DNA of 64,000 bases. It comes from Acholeplasma equifetale ATCC 29724 (lineage in GTDB: Bacteria; Bacillota_I; Bacilli_A; Acholeplasmatales; Acholeplasmataceae). The DNA lies in contig NZ_JHXL01000002.1 in NCBI RefSeq assembly GCF_000687735.1, positions 123,655 to 187,654 on the forward strand, in the 5' to 3' direction. The position numbers and the translations under genes are program-made. Each line of letters begins with the position of its first letter. Positions within the stretch are counted from its first letter, which is position 1. Below, piece by piece: positions 45,794 through 54,499 of the stretch. Under the pieces are notes generated by a model. It saw only the letters and a list, made by a program, of their open reading frames with translations. It did not search any database and was not told the origin of the DNA.

Positions 45794-46609
45794 ATGAGTA
45801 TATTGGATAGATTTAAACCATTTCAATTACCAAATGGTGGATTCAAACAATTTCATAGTATGAATCATTACATATCAAATTTAAACTTAGTTTCAACAGA
45901 AACAGTTTTAAGAGTAGCTTATTATCATGATATTACGAAGGATGATTCATTCGTACAAAGCATATTAGATTATGTTAAATCATTATTATATGAAAAAGAA
46001 GAATACCCGGATCGTAAAGAAAAAGTTATAAACTTTAAAGTATTTACAGAATTAATGTATGCAACATGGCTTACGATATTTAATGTAGATGATCCAAAAG
46101 CCAAAACAATTCGTAAAAAATGGAAGATTGTTGTTGAGTATGCAACAACTAAAAACACATTCAATGAAGATAAGTATAAAGAAAAATATGATGAGATTAT
46201 TGGAAAACCACTGCATGGTGAACGATATATAACTTTAAATAACTTTTATATTGTAGCGTTATTAAAAGATGAATTAGATTCACATTCAAGGGAAATATTT
46301 TCAAAATATATTATGAAACAAGGTATTTACTATATTTATGGTAAAACACTTAAAAAACTACCTAAAGCATTTGATCATAATGAGTCAATATATTATTTAC
46401 TTGCAGTAAAAATGATTTCAAATTATATAACGCATAAAGAAGATTTAAAGTTTGTTAAAGATTGGATATTAAGTCATGAAATTGATGGAAATTGGTCTAT
46501 GAAAAACATTAGAAAAGATCAAATTATATTTATTGAAGATTGGAAAAAACCATCAATTAAACAAGAAGAAATTAATCAATTTATGCATCGTATATTAAAT
46601 GTTTTATAA
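45794..46609 (+). CDS. Hypothetical soluble helical protein (271 aa)
   Basis: GAGGGGAT precedes the ATG. The protein is all-alpha with regular aromatic helices (ELMYATWLTIFNVDD, NNFYIVALLKDEL, SIYYLLAVKMISNYI), recalling an alpha/alpha toroid such as terpenoid-cyclase-like folds, but no catalytic motif is visible and I do not recognise the family. The N-terminal LPNGGFKQFHSMNHY resembles the QxxxGGF turn of prenyltransferase-type repeats. It stands alone, followed by gene remnants. Confidence 0.55.
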   Translation: MSILDRFKPFQLPNGGFKQFHSMNHYISNLNLVSTETVLRVAYYHDITKDDSFVQSILDYVKSLLYEKEEYPDRKEKVINFKVFTELMYATWLTIFNVDDPKAKTIRKKWKIVVEYATTKNTFNEDKYKEKYDEIIGKPLHGERYITLNNFYIVALLKDELDSHSREIFSKYIMKQGIYYIYGKTLKKLPKAFDHNESIYYLLAVKMISNYITHKEDLKFVKDWILSHEIDGNWSMKNIRKDQIIFIEDWKKPSIKQEEINQFMHRILNVL

Positions 46610-46626
46610 TATTTGAGATTATCAAT

Positions 46627-46761
46627 ATGAATCGAACTAACCTTATATGTTTAGATGTTAAAAATATGGACGAATCATTAAAATTTTATAAGCACTTAGG
46701 TTTTCTAACGATATATCATAAATTACTTAACCATAAAAAAAACAAAAGATCCAAAGGTTAG
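46627..46761 (+). pseudogene. VOC/glyoxalase-family N-terminal fragment (44 codons)
   Basis: NLICLDVKNMDESLKFYKHL followed by GF is the typical first beta-alpha unit of a vicinal-oxygen-chelate (glyoxalase/bleomycin-resistance) protein, normally about 120 residues. The frame then runs into unrelated Lys/Asn-rich sequence and stops at 46759-46761. No second half is nearby, and there is no good ribosome site. A deletion remnant. Confidence 0.6.
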
Positions 46762-46980
46762 TCGATTGATTGAAGCTATTTCAGCATTATATTGGACAAT
46801 AATTGTTGCAGTATATTTAGCATTAAGTTTCTTATTAGGGGATGGTATATAACATGGGTTATTTTCCCAGTTTCAGGTGTTATATTTGCTGGAATTGTGG
46901 CTTTTATTGAGTGGATTAAAAGATGTCTAAATAAGAAAAATGAGCCATTCATCAATAGCTCATTTTTTGTTTTAAGATAA
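46745..46980 (+). pseudogene. Frameshifted C-terminal remnant of a two-helix membrane domain
   Basis: One frame from 46745 reads DPKVSRLIEAISALYWTIIV followed by AVYLALSFLLGD, then stops. Another frame continues WYITWVIFPVSGVIFAGIVA followed by FIEWIKR to 46980. Adding one base near the GGGGATGG at about 46840 would join them as ...LLGDWYITWVIFP. This YLxxSF...W-x-I-T-W-I-x-x-P pattern is the C-terminal membrane domain found on some Firmicutes HTH regulators. Only this end remains. Confidence 0.55.
46937..46972 (+). terminator. Terminator
   Basis: AAAATGAGC pairs with GCTCATTTT around a 12-base loop, followed by TTGTTTT. Confidence 0.7.
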
Positions 46981-47064
46981 TATAACATATATATTAAAGA
47001 ATTCACTTCTTTATATAAACTATGATAGAATAGATAAGGTTTATAAGAAAGATGAGGGATTCAT

Positions 47065-48648
47065 ATGCTTACAGTTTCGAATGTAACTTATCAAATTGGA
47101 AAAGAAATCTTATTTGAAGATGTGAATATTAAATTTACTGAAGGTAATTGTTATGGTGTTATAGGTGCAAATGGCGCTGGTAAATCAACACTTTTAAAGT
47201 TATTATCAGGTAAACTTCAACCATCAAAAGGATCAATTACATATCCTCAAACAAAGCGATTATCAGTCTTAGAACAAGACCATTTTAAGTATGATGAATA
47301 TACAGTTATGGATACAGTTTTAATGGGTAATCAAAAATTATATCAAGTAATGCAAGAAAAAAATGCTATTTATTCAAAACCAGATTTTTCTGAAGAAGAT
47401 GGTATTCGAGCAGGTGAACTTGAAGCAATCTTTGATCAAATGAACGGATGGAATGCTGAAAGTGATGCTGCGATACTTTTAAGTGGTTTAGGTATAGATG
47501 TGAAATATCACTATGAACAAATGAGTTCATTAGAAGGTAGTTTAAAGGTTAAAGTTTTACTTGCAAAAGCGTTATTTGATAATCCCGATATTTTACTATT
47601 AGATGAACCAACAAACCACTTAGATTTAGAAGCTGTTCGCTGGTTAGAAAACTTCTTAATTGATTTTGAAAATACTGTCATTGTTGTTTCTCATGATCGT
47701 TACTTTTTAAATAAAGTTTGTACACATATTGTTGATATTGATTATAAACAAGTTAATCTTTATGCAGGTAATTATGATTTTTGGTATGAATCAAGTCAAT
47801 TAATGATTAAACAAATGAAAGAACAAAATAAAAAAGCAGAAGAAAAAATCAAAGAACTTCAAGAATTTATTTCAAGATTTAGCGCGAATGCTTCAAAATC
47901 TAAACAAGCAACCTCACGTAAAAAATTACTAGATAAAATTGAACTACATGAGATTAAACCATCAACGAGACGTTATCCATACATTAATTTTAAAATTGAT
48001 AAGCCATTAGGTGATGATATCTTAAAAGTTGAAAATTTATCAAAAACAGTTAATGGCGTTAAAATGCTTAATAATATTACATTTACATTAGGTAAAGAAG
48101 ATAAGGTCGCATTTGTTGGATTGAATCAAAAAGCATATACATTGTTGTTTGATATTTTAACTGGCAAAGAAGAAGCGGATAGTGGTTCATTTAAATGGGG
48201 TATGACTGTTAACCTAGGATATTTTGAAAAAGATCATAATTATGAATTTGAAAATAATAAAATCATGGTTGATTGGTTAACAGATTTCTCACCAAATAAA
48301 GAAATAACATATGTTAGAGGTTTTTTAGGTCGTATGTTATTTAGTGGTGATGATGCATTAAAAGCGCTTAATGTATTATCAGGTGGTGAAAAAGTGAGAC
48401 TATTAATGTCACGTATGATGATTTTGAACAAAAATGTATTAATCTTAGATGAACCAACGAATCACTTAGATATGGAATCTATTACTGCATTAAATAAAGG
48501 ATTACAAGAATTTCAAGGTGTCGTGTTATTAACTTCACAAGATCATCAACTTATTTCTACGACAGCTAACCGTTTATTTGAAATCAAAGAGAATGGTGAA
48601 CTTGTTGAATATGTTACATCTTATGAAGAGTATTTAGAGAATTTATAA
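47065..48648 (+). CDS. ABC-F family ATPase (YbiT/YkpA-like)
   Basis: Two ABC domains are joined by a charged linker (residues about 245-310) with no membrane part: an ABC-F protein, the class acting on the ribosome. Domain 1 has Walker A GANGAGKST and Walker B LLLDEPTNHLD but a degraded signature (SSLEGSLKVKVLL for LSGGQ). Domain 2 has a good signature (LSGGEKVRLLM) and Walker B (LILDEPTNHLD) but lacks the Walker A lysine (GLNQKAYTLL). Each composite ATP site needs one domain's Walker A and the other's signature, so one of the two sites (domain 1 Walker A with domain 2 signature) stays complete. A weakened second Walker A is known in the YbiT/YkpA group. Role: ribosome stress or antibiotic protection, not determinable here. 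Confidence 0.88.
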   Translation: MLTVSNVTYQIGKEILFEDVNIKFTEGNCYGVIGANGAGKSTLLKLLSGKLQPSKGSITYPQTKRLSVLEQDHFKYDEYTVMDTVLMGNQKLYQVMQEKNAIYSKPDFSEEDGIRAGELEAIFDQMNGWNAESDAAILLSGLGIDVKYHYEQMSSLEGSLKVKVLLAKALFDNPDILLLDEPTNHLDLEAVRWLENFLIDFENTVIVVSHDRYFLNKVCTHIVDIDYKQVNLYAGNYDFWYESSQLMIKQMKEQNKKAEEKIKELQEFISRFSANASKSKQATSRKKLLDKIELHEIKPSTRRYPYINFKIDKPLGDDILKVENLSKTVNGVKMLNNITFTLGKEDKVAFVGLNQKAYTLLFDILTGKEEADSGSFKWGMTVNLGYFEKDHNYEFENNKIMVDWLTDFSPNKEITYVRGFLGRMLFSGDDALKALNVLSGGEKVRLLMSRMMILNKNVLILDEPTNHLDMESITALNKGLQEFQGVVLLTSQDHQLISTTANRLFEIKENGELVEYVTSYEEYLENL

Positions 48649-48652
48649 AATG

Positions 48653-48685
48653 AAGAGTTCAAAAAAAAGAACTCTTTTTATTTTT
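48653..48685 (+). terminator. Terminator of the ABC-F gene
   Basis: AAGAGTTC-A8-GAACTCTT followed by TTTATTTTT. Its tail abuts the first Zur box. Confidence 0.8.
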
Positions 48686-48744
48686 GCAAATGATTTGCAA
48701 AAGATAAAACATATGCTATAATTACTTTTGCAAATCATTTGCAG
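48684..48744 (+). promoter_or_regulatory. znu promoter with two Zur-type operators
   Basis: TTGCAAATGATTTGCAA (48684-48700) is a perfect 8-1-8 inverted repeat, and TTGCAAATCATTTGCAG (48728-48744) is the same with one end mismatch. TATAAT sits between them at 48717-48722. The first box overlaps the -35 region and the second covers the start region up to the ribosome site. Since the operon ends with a Fur-family gene, these are most likely its own zinc-dependent operators. Confidence 0.85.
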
Positions 48745-48753
48745 AGGTGACTT

Positions 48754-49698
48754 ATGAAAAAGATAGTTAGCATATTACATATCATGATATTTATAATTAT
48801 ACTAACAAGTTGTGGTACTCAAAATACTCAAATACTTACAACAAACTATATTACATATAGTCTAACAAAAGAATTAGTAGGTGATATGGCGAATATTGAT
48901 GTTGTAACACCGGTAAGTATGGATTATCATGATTATGAACCGACGAGTCAAGATTTAATAAAAATCTCACATGCAGATGTATTTATCTATTTAGGTTTTG
49001 CATATGAAACATATTTAAGTGAAGCATCATTAAAGACATATCGTTCTGAAGATTCAATAAATATTGAACTTATTAACTTTACTGAAGATGATCACGATGA
49101 TGAGGAAGAACACATCCATGAACACCAAGAACATGATGAAAAAGACCATGATCATTATCATCAAGAACATTATTGGACAAGTCCATATTATTTAAAAAAG
49201 ATGGTTCAAAATTTATATAATGGTTTATTAAACTATAAATTAAATATAGAAAAACTAACTCAACATAAAGATAAGCTTATTGAACGTATTGATCGAATAT
49301 CAATAAAATTAGAAAACGTACTTTCAATATATCAAGGCGAACCTAAAATTTATTTTATTGGTCATAATACGTTTCATCCATTAGAATCGTATTTTAATTT
49401 AGAAATTGAAGTATTAATTGATGCGGTAAATCCTTCAAGTGAACTTACTAGTCAACAATTAATTACATTTTTAAATGATTTTAAAAATTCTGGTGTTAAA
49501 TTTATTTTTGTTGAAGAAACATTTGATCCAAGTTGGATGACTTTATTTAAAGAATATATACCCGATTTAATTATCTATCAATTAAATGGATATCACTTTA
49601 TTAAGGAAGAAGATCTAAAAAACAATGTGTCAATTATTGATTTATATGAAAGAAATATAAATTATATTATAGACGCATTATTAGGAGATAAATTATGA
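48754..49698 (+). CDS. znuA: Zinc ABC transporter substrate-binding lipoprotein ZnuA
   Basis: The lipoprotein signal MKKIVSILHIMIFIIILTSC has lipobox LTSC, as expected for a binding protein in a single-membrane cell. The cluster A-1 (metal-binding) family features are present: an early His in DYHDYEPTSQD, a long His/Asp/Glu-rich loop (residues about 110-138), and FIGHNTFHPLESYF. The His-rich loop favours zinc over manganese. It captures Zn2+ outside the membrane for ZnuB/ZnuC. First gene of the operon under the two Zur boxes; GCAGAGGTG serves as ribosome site. Its stop overlaps the znuC start by four bases. Confidence 0.92.
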   Translation: MKKIVSILHIMIFIIILTSCGTQNTQILTTNYITYSLTKELVGDMANIDVVTPVSMDYHDYEPTSQDLIKISHADVFIYLGFAYETYLSEASLKTYRSEDSINIELINFTEDDHDDEEEHIHEHQEHDEKDHDHYHQEHYWTSPYYLKKMVQNLYNGLLNYKLNIEKLTQHKDKLIERIDRISIKLENVLSIYQGEPKIYFIGHNTFHPLESYFNLEIEVLIDAVNPSSELTSQQLITFLNDFKNSGVKFIFVEETFDPSWMTLFKEYIPDLIIYQLNGYHFIKEEDLKNNVSIIDLYERNINYIIDALLGDKL

Positions 49699-50369
49699 TT
49701 GAATTTAAAAATGTGGATGTTAAGTTTGAAAATTATTTCGCTTTAAAAGATGTAACATTTAAGGTTAATAAAAATGATTTTTTAAATATTGTTGGTCCGA
49801 ATGGTGCAGGTAAAACGACTTTGATACAAGCAATTATTGATAAAGTAAAAGTATCAAATGGCGAGATTATTAAAAATTTTGATCAAATAGGTTATATGCA
49901 ACAAAAACTTATTATTAATGCATCGTTTCCTATGACTGTTAAAGAATTTATATATACAGGTTTTATCAAACAGAAACTTATTATTTCAAAAGAAGATATT
50001 GAATTGATGAAATTATGGATGAATCGTATGGATTTAGATATTAATATGCTTGATATTAGAGTCAATAAATTATCAGGTGGTGAACTTCAAAGAGTTTATT
50101 TCATACGTTCACTTATAAAAAATCCTGAACTTATTATTTTAGATGAACCAACATCTGCATTAGACCCTGAATTCCGCAAGAAGTTTTATGAAATATTGTA
50201 TGAATTAAATCATAAAGGAACAACAATTATTCATGTAACGCATGATATTGATAATAATTATTTGAAAGATGATTTAAAAATTTTATTACTTGATCAAAGT
50301 ATAAAATTTCTAGGTGAATTTAAAACTTACAAAAAGGAGTATGGCCATGGACTTCATGCTCATTCTTAA
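49695..50369 (+). CDS. znuC: Zinc ABC transporter ATP-binding protein ZnuC
   Basis: A standard ABC ATPase of 224 residues: Walker A GPNGAGKTT, signature LSGGELQRV, Walker B LIILDEPTSALD, switch His in IHVTHDID. It powers zinc import with ZnuB. Its ATG overlaps the znuA stop, and its 3' end overlaps the znuB start by 23 bases, so translation of the three is probably coupled. Confidence 0.93.
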   Translation: MIEFKNVDVKFENYFALKDVTFKVNKNDFLNIVGPNGAGKTTLIQAIIDKVKVSNGEIIKNFDQIGYMQQKLIINASFPMTVKEFIYTGFIKQKLIISKEDIELMKLWMNRMDLDINMLDIRVNKLSGGELQRVYFIRSLIKNPELIILDEPTSALDPEFRKKFYEILYELNHKGTTIIHVTHDIDNNYLKDDLKILLLDQSIKFLGEFKTYKKEYGHGLHAHS

Positions 50370-51159
50370 TATGCTTAAATATGGGATTATTATCCTATTA
50401 CTCTTAGGTTTAACAGCAAGTTTATTAAGCCCATTTGTTGTATTAGGCGAAGAATCCATGATTGCAGATGGATTAAGTCATGTTTCATTTATGGCATTGG
50501 CAGTAGGTGTGATTTTCTTTAATGAACCCTTTTATGTTGCAATACCGATTGTCATACTCGCATCAATATTAATTAAGTATTTAGTTATTTCTAAAAAAAT
50601 AAAATCAGATGCAGCATTAGGCATTATATCTAGTGTAAGCTTCGCTATTGGATTAATATTAATTAGTTTTGTAAAAACAACACTTAACTTAGAGACATTA
50701 ATAAGTGGTAGTCTATGGTTAAGAAATTTAAGCGATGTAATTATTGTAGGTATTTTATTTATTCTAACAACAATATTTATTCTTACACAATATCGAAAAC
50801 TTATCTCTTTAACATTAGATTATGAATATGCAAAAGTTAGTAAAATCAAAGTCAATTTATTAAGTTATGTATTTTCAAGTTTAGTAGCACTATTCGTAGT
50901 TGTAGGTATAAAATCTGTTGGTGTTTTACTTATTTCATCATTCTTAATTTTTCCTTTAGTTACAGCTAGAGTATTTGCTAAAAATTTCAAAGAAACATTT
51001 GTATATGGTATGATTTTTACATCAATTATTATATTATTTGGTATTTTGATTGCACATATGTTAAATATTGCAACCTCTAGTACAATCGTTGTACTCTATG
51101 GAGCATTCTATTTAATACTATTAGGTATTGAATGGTTGAAAGTGAGGGTTAAACAATGA
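50347..51159 (+). CDS. znuB: Zinc ABC transporter permease ZnuB
   Basis: ATG 50347 is chosen because AAGGAGT (50334-50340) is six bases away; the in-frame ATG 50341 would touch it. The protein (270 aa) has eight or nine hydrophobic helices and the ABC-3 family features EESMIADGLSHVSFMALAVG near the N-terminus and ALFVVVGIKSVGVLLISSFL in the middle. It forms the membrane channel of the ZnuABC importer. The four-base overlap with the Fur-family gene keeps all four genes in one transcript. Confidence 0.92.
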   Translation: MDFMLILNMLKYGIIILLLLGLTASLLSPFVVLGEESMIADGLSHVSFMALAVGVIFFNEPFYVAIPIVILASILIKYLVISKKIKSDAALGIISSVSFAIGLILISFVKTTLNLETLISGSLWLRNLSDVIIVGILFILTTIFILTQYRKLISLTLDYEYAKVSKIKVNLLSYVFSSLVALFVVVGIKSVGVLLISSFLIFPLVTARVFAKNFKETFVYGMIFTSIIILFGILIAHMLNIATSSTIVVLYGAFYLILLGIEWLKVRVKQ

Positions 51160-51518
51160 AGTTTACTACGAAACAAAAAATTATTTTTGATACTCTGGAT
51201 AAGTTTAACAAGCCATTAAGTGCTGAAAACTTATTTGAAATGCTTGATGAAGGAACAATGAATTTATCAACCATTTATAGAACACTTGAGAAATTTTATC
51301 AAGAAGGATTAGTATCTAGAAACTATTTAGATAATACAGCTTATTATTATTTAACAAAGGATGAACACCATCATTATATGATCTGTGAAATTTGTAAGAA
51401 AAAATATGAAATGGATTGTCATATTGATGAAATCATTTTAAAAATCCAAGAAGAATATGGATTTAAAGTTTCACATCATGATTTAAATTTTTATGGTGTA
51501 TGTAAAAACTGTCAATAA
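51156..51518 (+). CDS. zur: Fur-family zinc-responsive repressor Zur
   Basis: At 120 residues it is a short Fur protein. An N-terminal winged helix with NLSTIYRTLEKFYQEGLVSR (DNA recognition) is followed by a dimer domain with the metal-site cluster DEHHHYMICEICKK and a C-terminal CKNC, which together form the structural Cys4 zinc site. Its place as last gene of a zinc-import operon, and the two palindromes at the promoter, identify it as Zur rather than PerR or Fur. It should repress the operon, including itself, when zinc is plentiful. Confidence 0.9.
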   Translation: MKFTTKQKIIFDTLDKFNKPLSAENLFEMLDEGTMNLSTIYRTLEKFYQEGLVSRNYLDNTAYYYLTKDEHHHYMICEICKKKYEMDCHIDEIILKIQEEYGFKVSHHDLNFYGVCKNCQ

Positions 51519-51520
51519 AG

Positions 51521-51551
51521 AAAAAACATCTTCGGTTGAAGATGTTTTTTT
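51521..51551. terminator. Bidirectional terminator
   Basis: AAAAAACATCTTC-GGTT-GAAGATGTTTTTT, with A/T runs on both sides. It lies between convergent zur and the O-antigen-ligase-like gene. Confidence 0.85.
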
Positions 51552-51555
51552 ATGT

Positions 51556-52992
51556 TTAAATTTCAATTTTTTTGATTGTATTTGATTGAATTGATTTTTC
51601 AATACCTACATAAGAAACTAAAAGGATGATGATGTGAGTAGGGGTGTAATAAGTATTATCGACCATACCGTGAATATGGGTAATAATAAGCATGGAGGTA
51701 ACAATTATTGTTTCTAATTTCCACCATCTTTTAAATAAACGAACTAAATCAACATGGAAATAAATAAATGCTAGTAATCCAAATGTACCCATTGTTGCCA
51801 TAGTGTGAAGAATTGTATTATGATAACTTCTAAAACTGTGAATCATCCAAGTATCAGAATACCAACTCTTACCAAATACTGGATATTCTAAGAAATATTT
51901 TATTGCATCACTCCAGTCTTCTTCGCGACCATTTAAAAATGAGTTACCACTTTCAAGAAATGATATTAAAAACTTAATCATAAAATATCCAACAGGAATT
52001 GCTAATAAAGTTAAAATAGATAACGCAATAATGACTTGTTTTCTATATTTTTTATAATCAATTTGTGCATATTTGAAGAATAGATAAATAAATAATAATA
52101 CAAATCCAACTAACCCTAAATATGCACCACGTGAGGTTGTAATAACGATTGTAATCATTGAAACAACCATTAAAAATGTTGAGATAAGCTTGGTCTTTAT
52201 TTTAGAATCTGTGAATATAAAGTATGCAAATGTTGGTAGTAGCATAACAAGTATACCAGCGATGTTATTTGCATTACCCCATCCCACATTTAATCTTACT
52301 TCTAAGCCATCTTTTACATAAATCCAACGATAATCAATTGCATATTTTAAAATATCTATAAAACTACCAATATGAGCATTATCAATAAAATAAATAATAA
52401 TCATAGTTATTGTTTGTAAGATAACAAGGATTGAAATTCCGACTAAAGTTTGGAATAAATAATTTAGATAAGCTTTTTTGGTTGTTGAATTAAAGAATAT
52501 ATATAAGAGTAAATAAATAAAACCTAAAAGCGAAATAAATAGTATCGATAGTTCAAATGGTTTTTGATCTAAAAAATAACCTGACATTGAAAGAATAAAC
52601 GATAAAGCAACTAAAAATAAACTTTTAAATAAAAAACCAGGTGTAAGTTTTACTTTATATTTTATAAAGTGATATATAAATGCTGTAACAACTAATCCTA
52701 ATACAACATATAAAGCCCATAATTCATTTAATGTTTCCATACCTAAATTTTGGTTAGATAACATAAATATTGTGTGTATGACTAAGGGAAATATGTATAT
52801 TGTTTCTTCATAAAAAATTAGTATCAAACCAATGACTATTGCAAATAAAGAAATTCCAATGATTTCTAATACATCAAAGTTTGGACTTGGACCAATAGAT
52901 CCAAAATTGAATAACCAAAAGATGAATGTTAAAAAACTAATCAGTAGTATATATGTTGTACTATTTAAAAAATTTTCAATTTTTGATTTCAT
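51556..52992 (-). CDS. O-antigen ligase / Wzy-like polytopic membrane protein (second of a tandem pair)
   Basis: ATG 52992 follows AGGTG closely; the upstream in-frame ATG 53004 lies inside the preceding gene. There are about 11-12 membrane helices. The Wzy_C-type core is visible: NVGWGNANNIAGILVMLLP, TTSRGAYLGLVGF, then the large outer loop with PVFGKSWYSDTW and HNTILHTMATMGTFG. Such proteins join or polymerise lipid-linked glycans. It overlaps the upstream paralogue by 17 bases and shares its N-terminus (MKxKIENFLN) and domain order, so it arose by tandem duplication. A terminator follows directly. Confidence 0.82.
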   Translation of the reverse strand: MKSKIENFLNSTTYILLISFLTFIFWLFNFGSIGPSPNFDVLEIIGISLFAIVIGLILIFYEETIYIFPLVIHTIFMLSNQNLGMETLNELWALYVVLGLVVTAFIYHFIKYKVKLTPGFLFKSLFLVALSFILSMSGYFLDQKPFELSILFISLLGFIYLLLYIFFNSTTKKAYLNYLFQTLVGISILVILQTITMIIIYFIDNAHIGSFIDILKYAIDYRWIYVKDGLEVRLNVGWGNANNIAGILVMLLPTFAYFIFTDSKIKTKLISTFLMVVSMITIVITTSRGAYLGLVGFVLLFIYLFFKYAQIDYKKYRKQVIIALSILTLLAIPVGYFMIKFLISFLESGNSFLNGREEDWSDAIKYFLEYPVFGKSWYSDTWMIHSFRSYHNTILHTMATMGTFGLLAFIYFHVDLVRLFKRWWKLETIIVTSMLIITHIHGMVDNTYYTPTHIIILLVSYVGIEKSIQSNTIKKIEI

Positions 52993-54394
52993 AAAGCACC
53001 TCATTGTGATTGATGTTTATTATATCAACACTCATATTTTCAATCACTGCAAACATAACATATGTAACAATACTATAATGAACCATATATTGTGTATTAT
53101 CAATTAAACCATGAAGTTGAGTAATGATATAAACTAATATAAATCCGAATATACCAAAGCTTTTTCTTTTATTATAAAATAGTTTTCCTATCATAACCCA
53201 TTGATATAGAAGAATGATTAATCCAACAATACCAGCTGTTGCAAGTACTTGGAAAATAGTTGAGTGATATACTGTAATACGATTTTGTGAGTTTAATATC
53301 CAACTTGGTGTATTCCAACCATATCCAAATATTGGATATTGTTTAAATAAGTTCCATGCACTTAATTCATGATCAATCCATAAGTCTAGTCGACCAGTTA
53401 ATATTTTATTTAAATCTTGATTTTTAAGCGTTTCAATAAACTCATTCCATAAATACTCAACAATCGGAAATATGATAACACCAAGTAAAATTGCTAAAAA
53501 TATTGCTATGCTTGTATTAATCATCTGATATTTATTACGTCTTACAAAAATATAAATAACTAAGATCAGTGCAAGTATAAACATAAATAGAATAGATCCT
53601 CTAGCTTCTGCAGCAACAATCCAAAAAGCATTCCACCCAATGCTAAGATAAGGGAAAATACTTTTGGGATATTTATCAAGATAATAAATTGATCCCGCAG
53701 TAAATAAAGTTAAATGTATTGTTAAATCGTTAATATTTCCCCAACCAGGTGTTATTTGTTCTGGAAAAATATCAAAGAAATCTTCAAATATATTTACATC
53801 AACTAATAATGTATAACCTTTAATCCAAATTGCTACAATTTGAAGTGATAACATTAATCCTAATGCAACAAATGTACGCATTAAAGTTTTTCTCGCATCC
53901 GTTAATGTATTCGCATAAAACAGATAAATAAAAGTATATAACGGGAGTAGTAAAATTAAAATTAAAGATACTTCATCAAATGGTTGATAAATAAGAGGAA
54001 TCATAAATGAGATAGATGCTAAGATTAAACTTAAACCGAGTGTTTTAAGTTTAAAATGAACCCTATAACGAATTAAATGATAAATAAATCCGATAAGAAC
54101 TAAAATGATATGTATAAATCCAAGCGTTGCAACATCAATTGTATCAATTCCCATGTTTTGAATGCCTAATGTGAATAAGATAACATAAAGTATTGGAATC
54201 GTATAAGCAGTATTTTTAAAAAAGATTAATAATAGACAAAAAGGTATAGTTAATAAAAATAAACTATACAATGTAACTGACATTTGAGATTCAATTGGTA
54301 AATATAAGCTAAAACTCCATATGATAAGACTTATCAATACGATTACATATGGATAAATACGCCCATTTAAAAAATTTTCAATGCGTGTTTTCAA
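52976..54394 (-). CDS. O-antigen ligase / Wzy-like polytopic membrane protein (first of a tandem pair)
   Basis: The start is TTG 54394 with AAAGGTG upstream on the minus strand. It has the same N-terminal pattern as its neighbour (MKTRIENFLNGRIYPY), 11-12 helices, and the ligase-type segments TPGWGNINDLTIHLTLF, AEARGSILFMFILAL (R-G motif), PIFGYGWNTPSWIL and YHSTIFQVLATAGIVGLI. It probably acts on lipid-carried polysaccharide made with the transferases at 58-62 kb. The two copies have diverged a good deal, so they may use different acceptors or chains. Confidence 0.82.
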   Translation of the reverse strand: MKTRIENFLNGRIYPYVIVLISLIIWSFSLYLPIESQMSVTLYSLFLLTIPFCLLLIFFKNTAYTIPILYVILFTLGIQNMGIDTIDVATLGFIHIILVLIGFIYHLIRYRVHFKLKTLGLSLILASISFMIPLIYQPFDEVSLILILLLPLYTFIYLFYANTLTDARKTLMRTFVALGLMLSLQIVAIWIKGYTLLVDVNIFEDFFDIFPEQITPGWGNINDLTIHLTLFTAGSIYYLDKYPKSIFPYLSIGWNAFWIVAAEARGSILFMFILALILVIYIFVRRNKYQMINTSIAIFLAILLGVIIFPIVEYLWNEFIETLKNQDLNKILTGRLDLWIDHELSAWNLFKQYPIFGYGWNTPSWILNSQNRITVYHSTIFQVLATAGIVGLIILLYQWVMIGKLFYNKRKSFGIFGFILVYIITQLHGLIDNTQYMVHYSIVTYVMFAVIENMSVDIININHNEVLYEIKN

Positions 54395-54451
54395 GTACGT
54401 GCACCTTTTTAATTTTTGTATATCAATAGTGTATCATGAAATCTATGATTT

Positions 54452-54488
54452 TGATAAAAAAATAAGACCTTTTGAAAAAGGTCTTATA
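54452..54488 (-). terminator. Terminator of the PPi-phosphofructokinase gene
   Basis: ATAAGACCTTT / AAAGGTCTTAT hairpin with a T run on the minus strand (reverse complement of TTTTGATAAAAA). Confidence 0.8.
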
Positions 54489-54499
54489 TTATTTATAAC

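Larger units (their letters stand above)
46610..47064. other. Stretch of gene remnants
   Basis: No intact gene. It holds a VOC N-terminal fragment (46627-46761) fused onto a frameshifted membrane-protein C-terminus (46745-46980), a terminator hairpin at 46937-46972, and the upstream region of the ABC-F gene. Confidence 0.6.

Noticed and set aside
46792..46980. Independent 62-codon gene
   Set aside because: Its first 15 codons are off-frame and the rest continues the membrane-domain remnant after a one-base shift.
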